Shown: positions 37,444-46,991, counted from the first letter of the stretch. The stretch: 64,000 bases of DNA from Pseudomonas maumuensis (GCF_019139675.1 NZ_CP077077.1:4712001-4776000), one strand, 5' to 3'. The notes: a model not told the origin generated them from the sequence alone. Numbers and translations: made by a program.

Positions 37444-38223
37444 TCAGTGCACGTCCTTCCAGTATTCGCGCTTGAGCAAGTAGGCGAACACGAAGAAGAA
37501 AGCCAGGTACAGCAACACGTAGGTACCGATGCGCTGGCTTTCCAGTTTGACCGGGTTGGCCGAATAGGCCAGGAAGGTCACCAGGTTCTTGACCTTCTCG
37601 TCGAACTGCTCGGTCGTCAGGGTACCGGATTTCTCCTCGACGGTCAGCTGGTCGCACGCTTCATGGGTCAATGGGCTGCCGGTTAGCGGGTCGTACTGCT
37701 TCTTGCCGTCGACCACACTCTGCACCTGCTTGCAGCCAATCACTTGGTTGCCCTGCAGGCCAACCAGCACGTTTGGCATGCCGACATTGGGGAAGACCTT
37801 GTTGTTCACCCCGTATGGCCGCGCCTTGTCTTCATAGAAGCTGCGCAGGTAGGTGTATAGCCAGTCGTTGCCACGCACCCGAGCCACCAGAGTGAGGTCG
37901 GGCGGCGCGGCGCCGAACCAGGTCTTGGCATCGTTGGGTTGCATGCCGATCTTCATGTGGTCGCCGATCTTGGCGCCAGTGAATACCAGGTTCTCGAGCA
38001 TCAGCTCGTGGGGGATCCCCAGGTCGTCGGCGACACGCTCGTAACGCTGGAACTTGGCGCTATGGCACCCCATGCAATAGTTGGCGAAGGTGCGCGCACC
38101 ATCCTGCATCGCGGCCTTGTCAGTCAGGTCGATATCGACCTTGTCCAGCTCCAGGCCGTGTTCGGCGGCGAACGAGAGGCCAGGCATCAATGCCAGCAAG
38201 CATACTGCAATAAACTTTTTCAT
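37444..38223 (-). CDS. petC: Ubiquinol-cytochrome c reductase, cytochrome c1 subunit
   Basis: A 259-residue protein with a cleaved signal (to about Ala19 or 20), heme site CMGCH at residues 50-54, the Met ligand region NVGMPNVLVG, and a C-terminal membrane anchor (TYVLLYLAFFFVFAYLL). It passes electrons from the Rieske protein to soluble cytochrome c in the periplasm. The ATG shares one base with the petB stop. Single, separate c1 and b genes are the usual arrangement in gamma-proteobacteria. Confidence 0.97.
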   Translation of the reverse strand: MKKFIAVCLLALMPGLSFAAEHGLELDKVDIDLTDKAAMQDGARTFANYCMGCHSAKFQRYERVADDLGIPHELMLENLVFTGAKIGDHMKIGMQPNDAKTWFGAAPPDLTLVARVRGNDWLYTYLRSFYEDKARPYGVNNKVFPNVGMPNVLVGLQGNQVIGCKQVQSVVDGKKQYDPLTGSPLTHEACDQLTVEEKSGTLTTEQFDEKVKNLVTFLAYSANPVKLESQRIGTYVLLYLAFFFVFAYLLKREYWKDVH

Positions 38224-39434
38224 CAGCCAGTCACCCTTTCCGGAACCGGTTTGGTCTTCTCAAGCCTTGTGTAGAACGGCATCAGCAGGAAGTAGGCGAA
38301 GTACAACACCGTGCATAGCTGCGACAGCAAGGTACGTCCCGGGGTCGGCGCCAGTACGCCCAGCACGCCAAGGATGACGAAGGACACGCAGAACACCAGC
38401 AACCAGATCTTGCTCAGCCAGCCCTTGTAGCGCATGGAGCGCACCGGACTGCGGTCAAGCCAGGGCAACACGAACAGCACCGCGATCGCCGCGCCCATGG
38501 CGATCACCCCGAACAGTTTGTCCGGCACCGCACGCAGAATCGCGTAGAACGGCGTGAAGTACCACACAGGGGCGATATGCTCAGGCGTCTTGAAGGCGTT
38601 GGCCTGCTCGAAGTTCGGTTTTTCCAGGAAGTAGCCTCCCATTTCCGGGAAGAAGAACACCACCGCGCAGAACACGAAGAGGAACACCACGACGCCGGCG
38701 ATATCCTTGACCGTGTAGTACGGGTGGAACGGGATGCCATCCAGCGGGATGCCGTTCTCGTCCTTTTTCTTCTTGATGTCCACGCCATCTGGGTTGTTCG
38801 AACCCACTTCGTGCAGCGCCAGGATATGCAGCACCACCAGGCCCAGGATCACGATCGGCAAGGCCACCACGTGCAAGGCGAAGAAGCGGTTCAGGGTGAT
38901 CCCGGAGATCAGGTAGTCACCACGGATCCACTGGGTCAGGTCATCACCGATCACCGGGATGGCGCCGAACAGCGAGATGATCACCTGGGCCCCCCAGTAC
39001 GACATCTGGCCCCAGGGCAGCAGGTAGCCCATGAATGCCTCGGCCATCAGCGCCAGGTAGATCAGCATGCCGAACAACCAGACCAGCTCGCGCGGCTTCT
39101 GGTAAGAGCCGTAGAGCAGCCCACGGAACATGTGCAGGTAGACCACGATGAAGAACGCCGAAGCGCCGGTGGAGTGCAGGTAGCGCAGAATCCAGCCGTA
39201 TTCGACGTCGCGCATGATGTACTCGACCGAGGCGAAGGCCTCTTCCGCCGAGGGGGTGAAACTCATGGTCAGCCACACGCCGGTGACGATCTGGTTGACC
39301 AGCACCAGCAACGCCAGCGAGCCGAAGAAGTACAGGAAGTTGAAGTTCTTGGGCGCGTAATACTTGCTTAGATGGTCTTCCCACATCTTCGTCGCGGGGA
39401 AGCGCGCATCGATCCACTCCATGAACTTACTCAT
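38223..39434 (-). CDS. petB: Ubiquinol-cytochrome c reductase, cytochrome b subunit
   Basis: A 403-residue membrane protein with eight helices. Heme-ligating histidines lie in helices 2 and 4 (RYLHSTGASAFFIVVYLHMF; NRFFALHVVALPIVILGLVVLH), and PEW is replaced by PEH in the TPEHIAPVWYFTPFYA quinol site segment, common in bacteria of this group. It holds both quinone sites of the bc1 complex. ATG at 39434 has AGGAG eight bases upstream; ATG 39437 is possible. Confidence 0.97.
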   Translation of the reverse strand: MSKFMEWIDARFPATKMWEDHLSKYYAPKNFNFLYFFGSLALLVLVNQIVTGVWLTMSFTPSAEEAFASVEYIMRDVEYGWILRYLHSTGASAFFIVVYLHMFRGLLYGSYQKPRELVWLFGMLIYLALMAEAFMGYLLPWGQMSYWGAQVIISLFGAIPVIGDDLTQWIRGDYLISGITLNRFFALHVVALPIVILGLVVLHILALHEVGSNNPDGVDIKKKKDENGIPLDGIPFHPYYTVKDIAGVVVFLFVFCAVVFFFPEMGGYFLEKPNFEQANAFKTPEHIAPVWYFTPFYAILRAVPDKLFGVIAMGAAIAVLFVLPWLDRSPVRSMRYKGWLSKIWLLVFCVSFVILGVLGVLAPTPGRTLLSQLCTVLYFAYFLLMPFYTRLEKTKPVPERVTG

Positions 39435-40027
39435 CATGCGTTCTCCTGATCGACGCCGATGACGATGATTTCGTCCGACTCGTACGAGTGCGGTGGCACT
39501 GGCAGGTTGAGAGGCGCCGGCTGGGATTTGTAGACACGCCCGGCCAGGTCGTAGTGCGAACCGTGGCAGGGGCAGAAATAGCCACCGACCCATTTCGGAC
39601 CCAGGTCAGCCGGAGCGACTTCAGGGCGGAAGGTCGGCGAACAACCCAGGTGCGTGCATAGGCCGACCAGGATGAGAATCTCGGGCTTGATCGAGCGAAC
39701 TTGCGGGTCGACGTAGGTGGGCTGCACCGACGCCTTGGATTCAGGGTCGGACAGCTCGCCGGTGATCTTTTTCAGATTGCCGAGGATCTCTTCAGTTCGC
39801 CGCACGATGAATACAGGTTGCCCACGCCATTCAGCGACCATCTGCTGGCCAGGTTCGACCTTGGCGATATTGACCTTCACCGGTGCCCCTGCAGCTTTCG
39901 CCTTGGCACTGGGAAACCATGACCCCACGAACGGTACCGCTGCCCCCACTGCCCCCGCCGCCCCGACCACGGATGTCGCGGCTACGAGGAAGCGGCGCCG
40001 GCCTGCGTTGACGCCGTCATTGCTCAT
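39434..40027 (-). CDS. petA: Ubiquinol-cytochrome c reductase, Rieske iron-sulfur subunit
   Basis: A 197-residue protein with a twin-arginine-type start (GRRRFLVAATS) and uncleaved membrane anchor (about 13-34). The 2Fe-2S cluster ligands are in CTHLGC (Cys124, His126) and CPCHGSHYD (Cys152, His155), with Cys129 and Cys154 forming the stabilising disulfide. First gene of petABC, with GGAGAGG before the ATG. The mobile head shuttles electrons from quinol to cytochrome c1. Confidence 0.98.
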   Translation of the reverse strand: MSNDGVNAGRRRFLVAATSVVGAAGAVGAAVPFVGSWFPSAKAKAAGAPVKVNIAKVEPGQQMVAEWRGQPVFIVRRTEEILGNLKKITGELSDPESKASVQPTYVDPQVRSIKPEILILVGLCTHLGCSPTFRPEVAPADLGPKWVGGYFCPCHGSHYDLAGRVYKSQPAPLNLPVPPHSYESDEIIVIGVDQENA

Positions 40028-40054
40028 TCAGTCCTCTCCCATCAGCTTACTTGG

Positions 40055-40070
40055 CCTGTTTGAACAGGCA
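40055..40070. promoter_or_regulatory. Dyad in the petA leader
   Basis: GCCTGTT and AACAGGC form a perfect inverted repeat around TG, between the likely petA promoter and the start codon. It could be a regulator site or an RNA hairpin; no regulator can be named from the sequence. Confidence 0.35.
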
Positions 40071-40109
40071 TCTACTTAGGTACGTCTGTGGCACTAAAAA
40101 TTGGCCGCA

Positions 40110-40139
40110 ATGGTAAGGAACAAATCCACACGCTGACAA
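40110..40139 (-). promoter_or_regulatory. Candidate petABC promoter
   Basis: TTGTCA (40139-40134), an 18-base spacer and TACCAT (40115-40110) on the minus strand. It lies past the rpsI terminator, so petABC would be independent of the ribosomal protein genes. Confidence 0.5.
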
Positions 40140-40237
40140 GGTGATTACCCGCTCGTCGGGCCACTACCCTCGCTTTGCTTGATCTGTGTCTATGCGACAA
40201 ACGGCCACGGACTAGCAGACAGGTTAGTTGAAGACAT

Positions 40238-40275
40238 AAAAAAAGCCCGGTTCCAAAAAGGAACCGGGCTTTTTT
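40238..40275 (-). terminator. Terminator after rpsI
   Basis: AGCCCGGTTCC and GGAACCGGGCT form an 11-base stem (40244-40254 with 40260-40270) with a homopolymer loop, flanked by T runs on both strands. It ends rplM-rpsI transcripts. Confidence 0.92.
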
Positions 40276-40292
40276 CGACTGCCGAAGCGCTA

Positions 40293-40685
40293 TTAACGCT
40301 TGGAGTACTGAGGACGCTTACGCGCTTTACGCAGACCCACTTTCTTACGCTCAACTTCACGAGCGTCGCGGGTAACGTAACCAGCACGACGCAGAGCGCC
40401 ACGCAGGGTTTCGTCGTATTCCATCAGGGCGCGGGTGATACCGTGGCGGATTGCACCGGCCTGACCGCTGACACCACCACCGGAAACGGTGACGTAGATG
40501 TCGAACTTCTCAACGGTTTCGGTCAGTTCCAGCGGCTGGCGAACAACCATGCGAGCGGTTTCGCGGCCGAAGAACACGTCCAGAGAACGGTTGTTGATGG
40601 AGATGTTACCGGTACCTGGACGCAGGAAAACGCGAGCGGTTGCGGTCTTGCGACGGCCAGTGCCGTAGTTTTGAGTCGCCGACAT
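40293..40685 (-). CDS. rpsI: 30S ribosomal protein S9
   Basis: A 130-residue protein with the family's [19 protein letters not shown] start, [20 protein letters not shown] core, and the basic tail ending RKRPQYSKR, whose last residues reach the ribosomal P site and touch the tRNA anticodon loop. It follows rplM by 14 bases, the universal pair. Codon use is highly biased, as expected for a highly expressed gene. Confidence 0.99.
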   Translation of the reverse strand: MSATQNYGTGRRKTATARVFLRPGTGNISINNRSLDVFFGRETARMVVRQPLELTETVEKFDIYVTVSGGGVSGQAGAIRHGITRALMEYDETLRGALRRAGYVTRDAREVERKKVGLRKARKRPQYSKR

Positions 40686-40699
40686 AATGAACTATCCCG

Positions 40700-41128
40700 T
40701 TAGATCTTCAGTTCTTGAGGCTGCTGAGCAGTGTGTGGGTGAGCAGCACCCGCGTACACTTTCAGCTTGCGGTACATGTCGCGACCCAGCGGGTTCTTCG
40801 GCAGCATGCCTTTGACCGCGGTTTCGATAACACGCTCAGGGGCCTTGGCGATCAACTTCTCGAAGTTGATTTCCTTGATACCGCCCGGGAAGCCGGAGTG
40901 GGAGTAGTACATCTTGTCGGAAGACTTGGCACCAGTCACACGGATCTGCTCGGCGTTGATGACGACGATGTAGTCGCCGGTGTCAACGTGAGGGGTGTAT
41001 TCTGGCTTGTGCTTGCCACGCAGGCGGCTAGCGATTTCGGTAGCCAGACGACCCAGGGTCTGACCAGCGGCGTCGACTACGAACCACTCGCGCTTTACTG
41101 TTTCCGGTTTAGCAGTAAAAGTTTTCAT
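40700..41128 (-). CDS. rplM: 50S ribosomal protein L13
   Basis: A 142-residue protein, the exact E. coli length, beginning [20 protein letters not shown] and containing [18 protein letters not shown] and [21 protein letters not shown]13 is an early assembly protein of the large subunit. First gene of the rplM-rpsI operon, with its own promoter 44 bases upstream. In E. coli the L13 protein represses its own mRNA; nothing here proves or excludes that. Confidence 0.99.
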   Translation of the reverse strand: MKTFTAKPETVKREWFVVDAAGQTLGRLATEIASRLRGKHKPEYTPHVDTGDYIVVINAEQIRVTGAKSSDKMYYSHSGFPGGIKEINFEKLIAKAPERVIETAVKGMLPKNPLGRDMYRKLKVYAGAAHPHTAQQPQELKI

Positions 41129-41171
41129 TCTCTAAAGCCTCAGAGGCCGCCCAGCGAAAAATAGACGGCGA

Positions 41172-41200
41172 ATCTTACTGGATAGTGCACAGCTTGCCAA
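41172..41200 (-). promoter_or_regulatory. Candidate rplM-rpsI promoter
   Basis: TTGGCA (41200-41195), a 17-base spacer and TAAGAT (41177-41172) on the minus strand. The leader would be about 37 bases. The other half of this 256-base gap, up to tas, shows no clear promoter. Confidence 0.55.
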
Positions 41201-41384
41201 GGGCAAGCGCGCAGCCGAACGCTGACGCTTTTGGGGGCTCGGGTCGGGCACGCCAATGTTCGACAAGGGTTCCCTGCATGGTGGTGCATCACTTCCGCCA
41301 CACGGAGAGGGGCAGAATTATCCAGATTGCAGGAAAAATTTCAACCTGCTTTTATGGGTCTCTTTGCCACGGAGCGTCTTCCCG

Positions 41385-42425
41385 ATGGAATACCGCAAGC
41401 TTGGTCGTACCGACCTCAACGTCAGCGCCCTGTGCCTGGGCACCATGACCTGGGGCGAGCAGAACACCCAGGACGAAGCCTACGCCCAGATTGCCATAGC
41501 CAAGGCCAGTGGCATCAACTTCATCGACACCGCCGAGATGTACCCGGTACCACCGCGCCCGGAGACCTACGCCGCCACCGAACGCATCATCGGCAACTGG
41601 TTCGCCGCCAACGGCGACCGTGACGACTGGATCCTCGCCAGCAAGGTCGCCGGCCCCGGCAACGGTATCAGCCATATCCGCGACGGCCAGCTCAAACACA
41701 ACCGCCAGCACATCGTCGCCGCGCTGGACGAGAGCCTCAAGCGCCTGCAGACCGACCGCATCGACCTCTACCAGTTGCACTGGCCCGAGCGCAGCACCAA
41801 CTTCTTCGGCAAGCTCGGCTACCAGCACCTGCCCCAGGACATCTTCACCCCGCTGGAGGAAACCCTGGAGGTGCTCGATGAACAGGTGCGCGCCGGCAAG
41901 ATCCGCCACATCGGCCTGTCCAACGAAACCCCGTGGGGCACCCTGAAATTCCTGCACCTGGCCGAAACCCGCGGCTGGCCCCGTGCGGTGTCGATCCAGA
42001 ACCCCTACAACCTGCTCAACCGTAGCTTCGAAGTGGGCATGGCAGAGGTGGCAATCCGTGAGCAGTGCGGTTTGCTGGCCTATTCGCCGCTGGCCTTCGG
42101 CATGCTGTCGGGCAAGTACGAAAACGGCGCCCGCCCGGAAAACGCCCGCCTGACCCTGTTCAGCCGTTTTGCCCGCTATTCCAACCCGCAAACCGTGGCC
42201 GCCTGCGGCCGCTATGTGCAGTTGGCCCGCGAGCATGGCCTGGACCCGGCGCAGATGGCGCTGGCGTTCGTGACCCGGCAGCCGTTCGTAACCAGCAACA
42301 TCATCGGCGCGACGAACCTCGAGCAACTGCGCAGCAACATCGACAGCCAGGCGTTGAACCTGGGCGATGAACTACTGGCGGCAATCGAGGCGGTCCATCA
42401 GGAGCAGCCGAACCCCGCGCCTTGA
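41385..42425 (+). CDS. tas: Tas-like aldo/keto reductase
   Basis: A 346-residue aldo/keto reductase, the same length as E. coli Tas and similar along its whole length: GTMTWGEQNTQDEAYAQI, the Asp-Tyr pair in FIDTAEMYPVPPRPE, Lys in ILASKVAGPG, and QLHWPERSTNFFG with the catalytic His. Tas is an NADPH-dependent reductase of unknown natural substrate that restores tyrosine-independent growth in certain mutants. The start at 41385 matches Tas; a longer frame exists but is not conserved. It stands alone before the regulator gene downstream. Confidence 0.9.
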   Translation: MEYRKLGRTDLNVSALCLGTMTWGEQNTQDEAYAQIAIAKASGINFIDTAEMYPVPPRPETYAATERIIGNWFAANGDRDDWILASKVAGPGNGISHIRDGQLKHNRQHIVAALDESLKRLQTDRIDLYQLHWPERSTNFFGKLGYQHLPQDIFTPLEETLEVLDEQVRAGKIRHIGLSNETPWGTLKFLHLAETRGWPRAVSIQNPYNLLNRSFEVGMAEVAIREQCGLLAYSPLAFGMLSGKYENGARPENARLTLFSRFARYSNPQTVAACGRYVQLAREHGLDPAQMALAFVTRQPFVTSNIIGATNLEQLRSNIDSQALNLGDELLAAIEAVHQEQPNPAP

Positions 42426-42524
42426 TGCAACGCAGGCGCTGCACTGCTCTTTCGTGGGGTAGACACAATCGCCAAAAAATAAGACGATCCAGCCGGTGAT
42501 TGACCACTCTACCCTATAAGAACA

Positions 42525-43529
42525 ATGACAATGATGTTTACCCAACCCTCCGCGTCCTTGCGGCGCGTTAGCATCCTGGCCGTGGACAAAGTGTTCGCGT
42601 CGACACTCATGCAGGCCAAGGATTTCTTCCATTTGGCCAGCTTGCGCTACAGCAAGCAGCTGGGCCTGGGCCTGCAGCCGATGTTCGAGATCGGCCTGGT
42701 GAGCCCGGACGGTTTGCCCGTGGACAGCTTCAGCAACGTGCAGTTGCCGGTCGACAGCGGCCTCAACGATGCCGACGTGATCATCCTGCCGGCCTTCTGG
42801 GACGACTTCGACAACCTGCTGCAACGCTATCCGCAGGTGCTGCCCTGGCTGCGCGCGCAACATGCCCGCGGCGCGGTGCTGTGCGCCGAGGCCAGCGGCG
42901 TGTTCTGGCTAGCCGAGTCGGGGCTGCTCGACGGCAAGGAGGCGACCACCTACTGGCGCTTTTTCAGCAGCTTCGCCGAGCGCTTCCCGAAGATCCGCCT
43001 GAACCAGGACAAGCACCTGACCGACGCCGACAATCTCTACTGCGCCGGCGGCACCACCTCGGCCTGCGACCTGTACATCTACCTGATCGAACGCTTCTGC
43101 GGCGCCAACGTGGCCCGTGCGGTGGCCCGCGACATCCTCTACGAGGTGCAGCGCAGCTATACCCCGGGGCGGATGGGCTTCGGCGGCCAGAAGCTGCACC
43201 AGGACCTGATCATCCTGCAGATCCAGCACTGGCTCGAAGAACACTTCGCCGACAAGTTCCGCTTCGAGGATGTGGCACGCAACCACGGCATGAGCATCCG
43301 CAACTTCATGCGCCGCTTCCAGAGCGCCACCGGCGACAAGCCCCTGCACTACCTGCAGCGCCTGCGCATCGAGACCGCCAAGGGCCTGCTGTCGAGCACG
43401 CGCAAGAGCATCAAGACCATCAGCTACGAGGTGGGCTACGACGACGCGAGTTTCTTCGCCCGGCTGTTCCGCCAGCACACCGAACTGTCGCCGAACCAGT
43501 ATCGCCAGCAGTTCATGCAAGAGGCCTGA
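42525..43529 (+). CDS. GlxA-type AraC-family transcriptional regulator (GATase1-like plus HTH)
   Basis: A 334-residue protein. Residues 13-195 match the DJ-1/PfpI (GATase1-like) domain and about 225-330 the AraC double helix-turn-helix (FEDVARNHGMSIRNFMRRFQ; SIKTISYEVGYDDASFFARL). The nucleophile-elbow position reads LCAEASGVFWLAESGLLDG, so it is shifted compared with catalytic relatives, suggesting a ligand-binding role only. Relatives (GbdR, CdhR, ArgR) sense amino-acid-like compounds. Target and ligand are unknown; tas, 100 bases upstream on the same strand, is one candidate. Confidence 0.9.
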   Translation: MTMMFTQPSASLRRVSILAVDKVFASTLMQAKDFFHLASLRYSKQLGLGLQPMFEIGLVSPDGLPVDSFSNVQLPVDSGLNDADVIILPAFWDDFDNLLQRYPQVLPWLRAQHARGAVLCAEASGVFWLAESGLLDGKEATTYWRFFSSFAERFPKIRLNQDKHLTDADNLYCAGGTTSACDLYIYLIERFCGANVARAVARDILYEVQRSYTPGRMGFGGQKLHQDLIILQIQHWLEEHFADKFRFEDVARNHGMSIRNFMRRFQSATGDKPLHYLQRLRIETAKGLLSSTRKSIKTISYEVGYDDASFFARLFRQHTELSPNQYRQQFMQEA

Positions 43530-43538
43530 ATACGACAA

Positions 43539-43652
43539 GGGCCGCTTCGCGCCCCATCGCCGGCAAGCCGGCTCCCACAAGTTACGTACTGATCTTGTGG
43601 GAGCCGGCTTGTCGTGGCGACGAACCGCAGCGATAGGGCGCGAAGCGGCCCC
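43539..43652. repeat. Paired REP palindrome (type 1/type 2)
   Basis: Left arm 43539-43581 is the classic form and right arm 43594-43652 the longer variant with GTCGTGGCGACGAACCGC. The inner ends CCCACAAG/CTTGTGGG and outer ends GGCCGCTTCGCGCC/GGCGCGAAGCGGCC pair. It lies between the convergent regulator and zapE genes. Confidence 0.88.
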
Positions 43653-43665
43653 GTTTCATCAGCCC

Positions 43666-44760
43666 TTAAGGCTTGTGCGCCCGCGACAGGAACTCGTGGG
43701 ACTGCATTTCCAGCAGACGGCTGAGTGTGCGCTGAAACTCGAAGCTCAGGCGCCCGCCGGTGTACAGGTCCTTGAGCTCCACTTCGGCCGAGATGATCAG
43801 CTTCACGTTGCGGTCGTAGAACTCGTCGACCATGTTGATGAAGCGCCGGGCGATGTCGTCGGTGGTCACGCCCATCTGCTCGACATTGCTCAGCAGCACG
43901 GCATGGAAGATCTTGCCCAGCTCGATGTAATCGTTCTGGCTACGCGGCCCGTCGCACAGGGCGCGGAAGTCGAACCAGGCGACATCGTCGCAGGTGCGCA
44001 GGGCATGAATCTCACGGTTCTCGATCATCAGCACGTCGTTCTCGACGGCCTGGGTGCACTCTGGGGTCAACGCCTTGAAGCTGGCGCGCAGGCTTTCATG
44101 CGCAGCGTCATCGAGCGGGAAGTGGAACAGCTCGGCCTGCTCCAGGTGACGCAGACGGTAGTCCACGCCGCTGTCGACGTTCACCACATCGGTGTACTGC
44201 TTGATCATGGCAATGGCCGGCAGGAAGCGCGCGCGCTGCAGGCCGTCCTTGTACAGGCCATCGGGGACGATGTTGGAAGTGGCCACCAGCGACACGCCGT
44301 TCTTGAACAGCTCTTCCATCAGGGTGCCGAGGATCATGGCATCGGTGATATCAGAGACGAAGAACTCGTCGAAGCAGATCACCTTGGCTTCGTCGCTGAA
44401 ACGCTTGGCGATGATGGTCAGCGGGTTCTTCTCGCCCTTGAGGGTCTTCATCTCCTCGTGGACGCGCTTCATGAAGCGGTGGAAGTGCGTGCGCATCTTC
44501 TGCTTGAACGGCAGCGCTTCATAGAAGGTGTCGACCAGGTAGGTCTTGCCCCGGCCCACGCCGCCCCAGAAGTACAGGCCCTTGACCGGCGTCTGCTCCT
44601 TCTTGCCGAACAGCTTGCCGAACACGCCCGGCTTGTTGTTCTGCGCTTGTACCAGGTCGTCGTACAGGCGCTGCAGGTGACGCACCGCAGTTTCCTGCGC
44701 CGCGTCATGGAAGAAGTCGGGGCGTTTCAGATCGGCTTGGTATCGTTCTAGGGGCGTCAT
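43666..44760 (-). CDS. zapE: Cell division protein ZapE (AFG1-like ATPase)
   Basis: A 364-residue AAA-type ATPase. Walker A is WGGVGRGKTYLVD near residue 66, Walker B VICFDEFFVSDI near 128, and RRFINMVDEFYDRNVKLI is the conserved C-terminal region. E. coli ZapE binds FtsZ and is needed at late division under heat or low oxygen. Here it lies downstream of trpS but behind a terminator, and upstream of the rplM side, as in E. coli, where zapE neighbours rplM. Confidence 0.95.
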   Translation of the reverse strand: MTPLERYQADLKRPDFFHDAAQETAVRHLQRLYDDLVQAQNNKPGVFGKLFGKKEQTPVKGLYFWGGVGRGKTYLVDTFYEALPFKQKMRTHFHRFMKRVHEEMKTLKGEKNPLTIIAKRFSDEAKVICFDEFFVSDITDAMILGTLMEELFKNGVSLVATSNIVPDGLYKDGLQRARFLPAIAMIKQYTDVVNVDSGVDYRLRHLEQAELFHFPLDDAAHESLRASFKALTPECTQAVENDVLMIENREIHALRTCDDVAWFDFRALCDGPRSQNDYIELGKIFHAVLLSNVEQMGVTTDDIARRFINMVDEFYDRNVKLIISAEVELKDLYTGGRLSFEFQRTLSRLLEMQSHEFLSRAHKP

Positions 44761-44780
44761 GATTTCGTTAGCGAGGCAAC

Positions 44781-44813
44781 AAAAAACGGGCCGTCACTGT
44801 AGCGACCGGCCCG
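44781..44813 (-). terminator. Terminator between trpS and zapE
   Basis: On the minus strand CGGGCC pairs with GGCCCG and the inner GTCGC with GTGAC (one bulged G, one G-U), followed by TTTTTT. It lies 33 bases after the trpS stop; zapE transcription must then read through or start in the remaining 20 bases. Confidence 0.7.
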
Positions 44814-44845
44814 CTTAATGGCAATCAGACTTGCGTCAAAGTGAC

Positions 44846-46195
44846 TCAGTCCGCCTGTGGCGCCAGAGCCTCGCGCAGGCTGGTGATGGCCGCGTCACGG
44901 GCCTCGGCGGCCTCGAACTGCGGCCCGTCGGCAACTTGCTCACCGTTCAGCCAGAGCGAGAAGCCCAGGCCCTCGACCCGCACGTCGGCCTCGCCGCCCT
45001 GTTGCAGTTGCTTGCTCACCGCCCCCGCGCTCTTGCCATCGGCGAAGCTGCGCGACAGCAGCAATTGCTCGCCATCGGCGGCCAGCAGGCGGAAGCGGAA
45101 GCTGCCATCCTCGTCACGGAAGCTGACGAAGCGGGCGCTCTTGGCGGCCTTTTTCTTCACCTCGGTGCTGGCCTGCACGGTGGTGCGGAACGAGCGCAGG
45201 CCAACTGCCTCGCGCAGTTGCTCGAGGAACGGCGTGGCGATCTTGCGGGCCTTGGCGGCGCCGGTCAGGAGGATGTCCTCGAGGTCCGACGGGCGCGAGA
45301 TCAGCTGGTGATAGTGCTCGCGCTTTTCGGCCAACTGCCCGTCGAGCAGCTGGAACAGGCGCTGCTTGGCATCGCCCCAGCCCAGGCCCTGCAGCAGCTC
45401 TTCGCGGAACTCGGCGCATTGCGCCGGTGTGGAGAAGGCCTGGAACAGGGTGAACAGGTGCGAATTGTCCGGATCCTTGGCCTCGCCAGGGGCCTTGGAG
45501 TCGGTGACGATGCGCGAGATCGCATCCTTCATGTCCTTGGCGCTGGTGAACAGCGGGATGGTGTTGTCGTAGCTCTTGGACATCTTGCGACCGTCCAGGC
45601 CCGGGAGCGTGGCCACGCTCTCCTCGATCACCGCCTCGGGCAGGGCGAAGAAGTCCTTGCCCTGGCCGAACAGGTGGTTGAAGCGCTGGCCGATATCGCG
45701 GGCCATCTCCACGTGCTGGATCTGGTCGCGACCAACCGGCACCTTGTTGGCATTGAACATCAGGATGTCGGCGGCCATCAGCACCGGGTAGCTGAACAGG
45801 CCCATGGTCACGCCGGCGTCCGGGTCTTCGCCGGCCTCGACATTCTTGTCCACCGACGCCTTGTAGGCGTGAGCGCGGTTGAGCAGGCCCTTGGCGGCGA
45901 CGCAGGTCAGCAGCCAGGTCAGCTCCGGGATCTCGGGGATGTCCGACTGGCGGTAGAAGGTCACTTTGGCCGGGTCCAGGCCACCGGCGAGCCAGGTGGC
46001 GGCGATCTCCAGGCGCGAACGCTGGATGCGCTGCGGGTCGTCGCACTTGATCAGGGCGTGGTAGTCGGCCAGGAAGTAGAACGAGTCGACGCCGGGCTGC
46101 TGGCTGGCGAGGATGGCCGGGCGGATGGCGCCGGCGTAGTTGCCCAGGTGCGGGGTGCCGGTGGTGGTGATACCGGTGAGGATGCGCGTGGTCAT
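44846..46195 (-). CDS. trpS: Tryptophanyl-tRNA synthetase with C-terminal extension
   Basis: A 449-residue class I synthetase. The HIGH-type motif is HLGN at residues 16-19 and KMSKS is at 204-208. The standard enzyme ends near residue 335; the last 110 residues are an extra domain ([29 protein letters not shown] and a second similar strand pair), resembling small beta domains of the DUF1508/YegP type. This long form is known in Pseudomonas. Its role is unknown. The hydrolase gene ends 25 bases upstream, so the two are likely co-transcribed. Confidence 0.96.
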   Translation of the reverse strand: MTTRILTGITTTGTPHLGNYAGAIRPAILASQQPGVDSFYFLADYHALIKCDDPQRIQRSRLEIAATWLAGGLDPAKVTFYRQSDIPEIPELTWLLTCVAAKGLLNRAHAYKASVDKNVEAGEDPDAGVTMGLFSYPVLMAADILMFNANKVPVGRDQIQHVEMARDIGQRFNHLFGQGKDFFALPEAVIEESVATLPGLDGRKMSKSYDNTIPLFTSAKDMKDAISRIVTDSKAPGEAKDPDNSHLFTLFQAFSTPAQCAEFREELLQGLGWGDAKQRLFQLLDGQLAEKREHYHQLISRPSDLEDILLTGAAKARKIATPFLEQLREAVGLRSFRTTVQASTEVKKKAAKSARFVSFRDEDGSFRFRLLAADGEQLLLSRSFADGKSAGAVSKQLQQGGEADVRVEGLGFSLWLNGEQVADGPQFEAAEARDAAITSLREALAPQAD

Positions 46196-46220
46196 GGGGG
46201 TTCGCTTATTCAGGCTTGGC

Positions 46221-46856
46221 TCAGTTCGAAAGGCGCGGCAGCAGCAGATCCTTCAGATCGGTCAGCTTGCCATGGAAGAAGTGTCCGCATTCTGCCACTT
46301 TCAGCAGCTCGTGGGGGCGCGACAGCGTATTTGACCACTCGTAGACCAACTGCGGATCGACCACTTCGTCGGTGTCCGGCTGCACGACGGTCAGCGCGAC
46401 GCGCTCGGGCAGCGGAAACTGTTCGCTCAGGCGCATCACCGCCGGGGCGATCATGAACAGCTGTTGCAGCTCGACATCCGCCGCCTCCAGGCGACCGGCC
46501 AGGCTGGCGGCAACGAAGCCGCCGAAGGAGAAGCCCATCAGCACCAACGGCAGCTCGGGATGCTGCTGGCGCAGCCAGGCTGCGACAGCCTGGGCATCGT
46601 CCACCTCGCCAGCGCCCATGTCGTGGCTGCCGGCGCTCTGGCCAACGCCGCGGTAGTTGAAGCGCAGGGTGACGTAACCTGCATCACGGGCGGTACGCTG
46701 CAGGGTCGAGACCACCTTGTTGAGCATGGTGCCGCCCTGGACTGGGTTGGGGTGGCAGATCAGCACCGCGCCACGGGCATCGGCCACGTCCAGGTACAAA
46801 GCCTCGAGCTGGCCGGTCGGGCCATCGATGAACAAGGGGGTTTCGCGGATAAGCAA
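46221..46856 (-). CDS. Alpha/beta hydrolase (DUF/YsgA-like, serine hydrolase)
   Basis: A 211-residue compact alpha/beta hydrolase. [15 protein letters not shown] forms the oxyanion region, GFSFGGFVA the nucleophile elbow with the active serine, Asp in [12 protein letters not shown] and His in [11 protein letters not shown] complete the likely triad. [12 protein letters not shown] is also typical of this group of small cytosolic hydrolases. The substrate is unknown. It precedes trpS on the same strand and is divergent from zapG with a 135-base gap. Confidence 0.9.
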   Translation of the reverse strand: MLIRETPLFIDGPTGQLEALYLDVADARGAVLICHPNPVQGGTMLNKVVSTLQRTARDAGYVTLRFNYRGVGQSAGSHDMGAGEVDDAQAVAAWLRQQHPELPLVLMGFSFGGFVAASLAGRLEAADVELQQLFMIAPAVMRLSEQFPLPERVALTVVQPDTDEVVDPQLVYEWSNTLSRPHELLKVAECGHFFHGKLTDLKDLLLPRLSN

Positions 46857-46991
46857 GGTACTACTCCGTGACCTCGTGAAGGGTCGACTCGTCTAGCAAA
46901 GGAATTCTGTTCTGATTTGCGATCGCTCGCGGTATACAGCGCAGGTCTGAGCCGTTAACGTAAAGCAAAGCCGTTTATAGAGGAAGGACTC

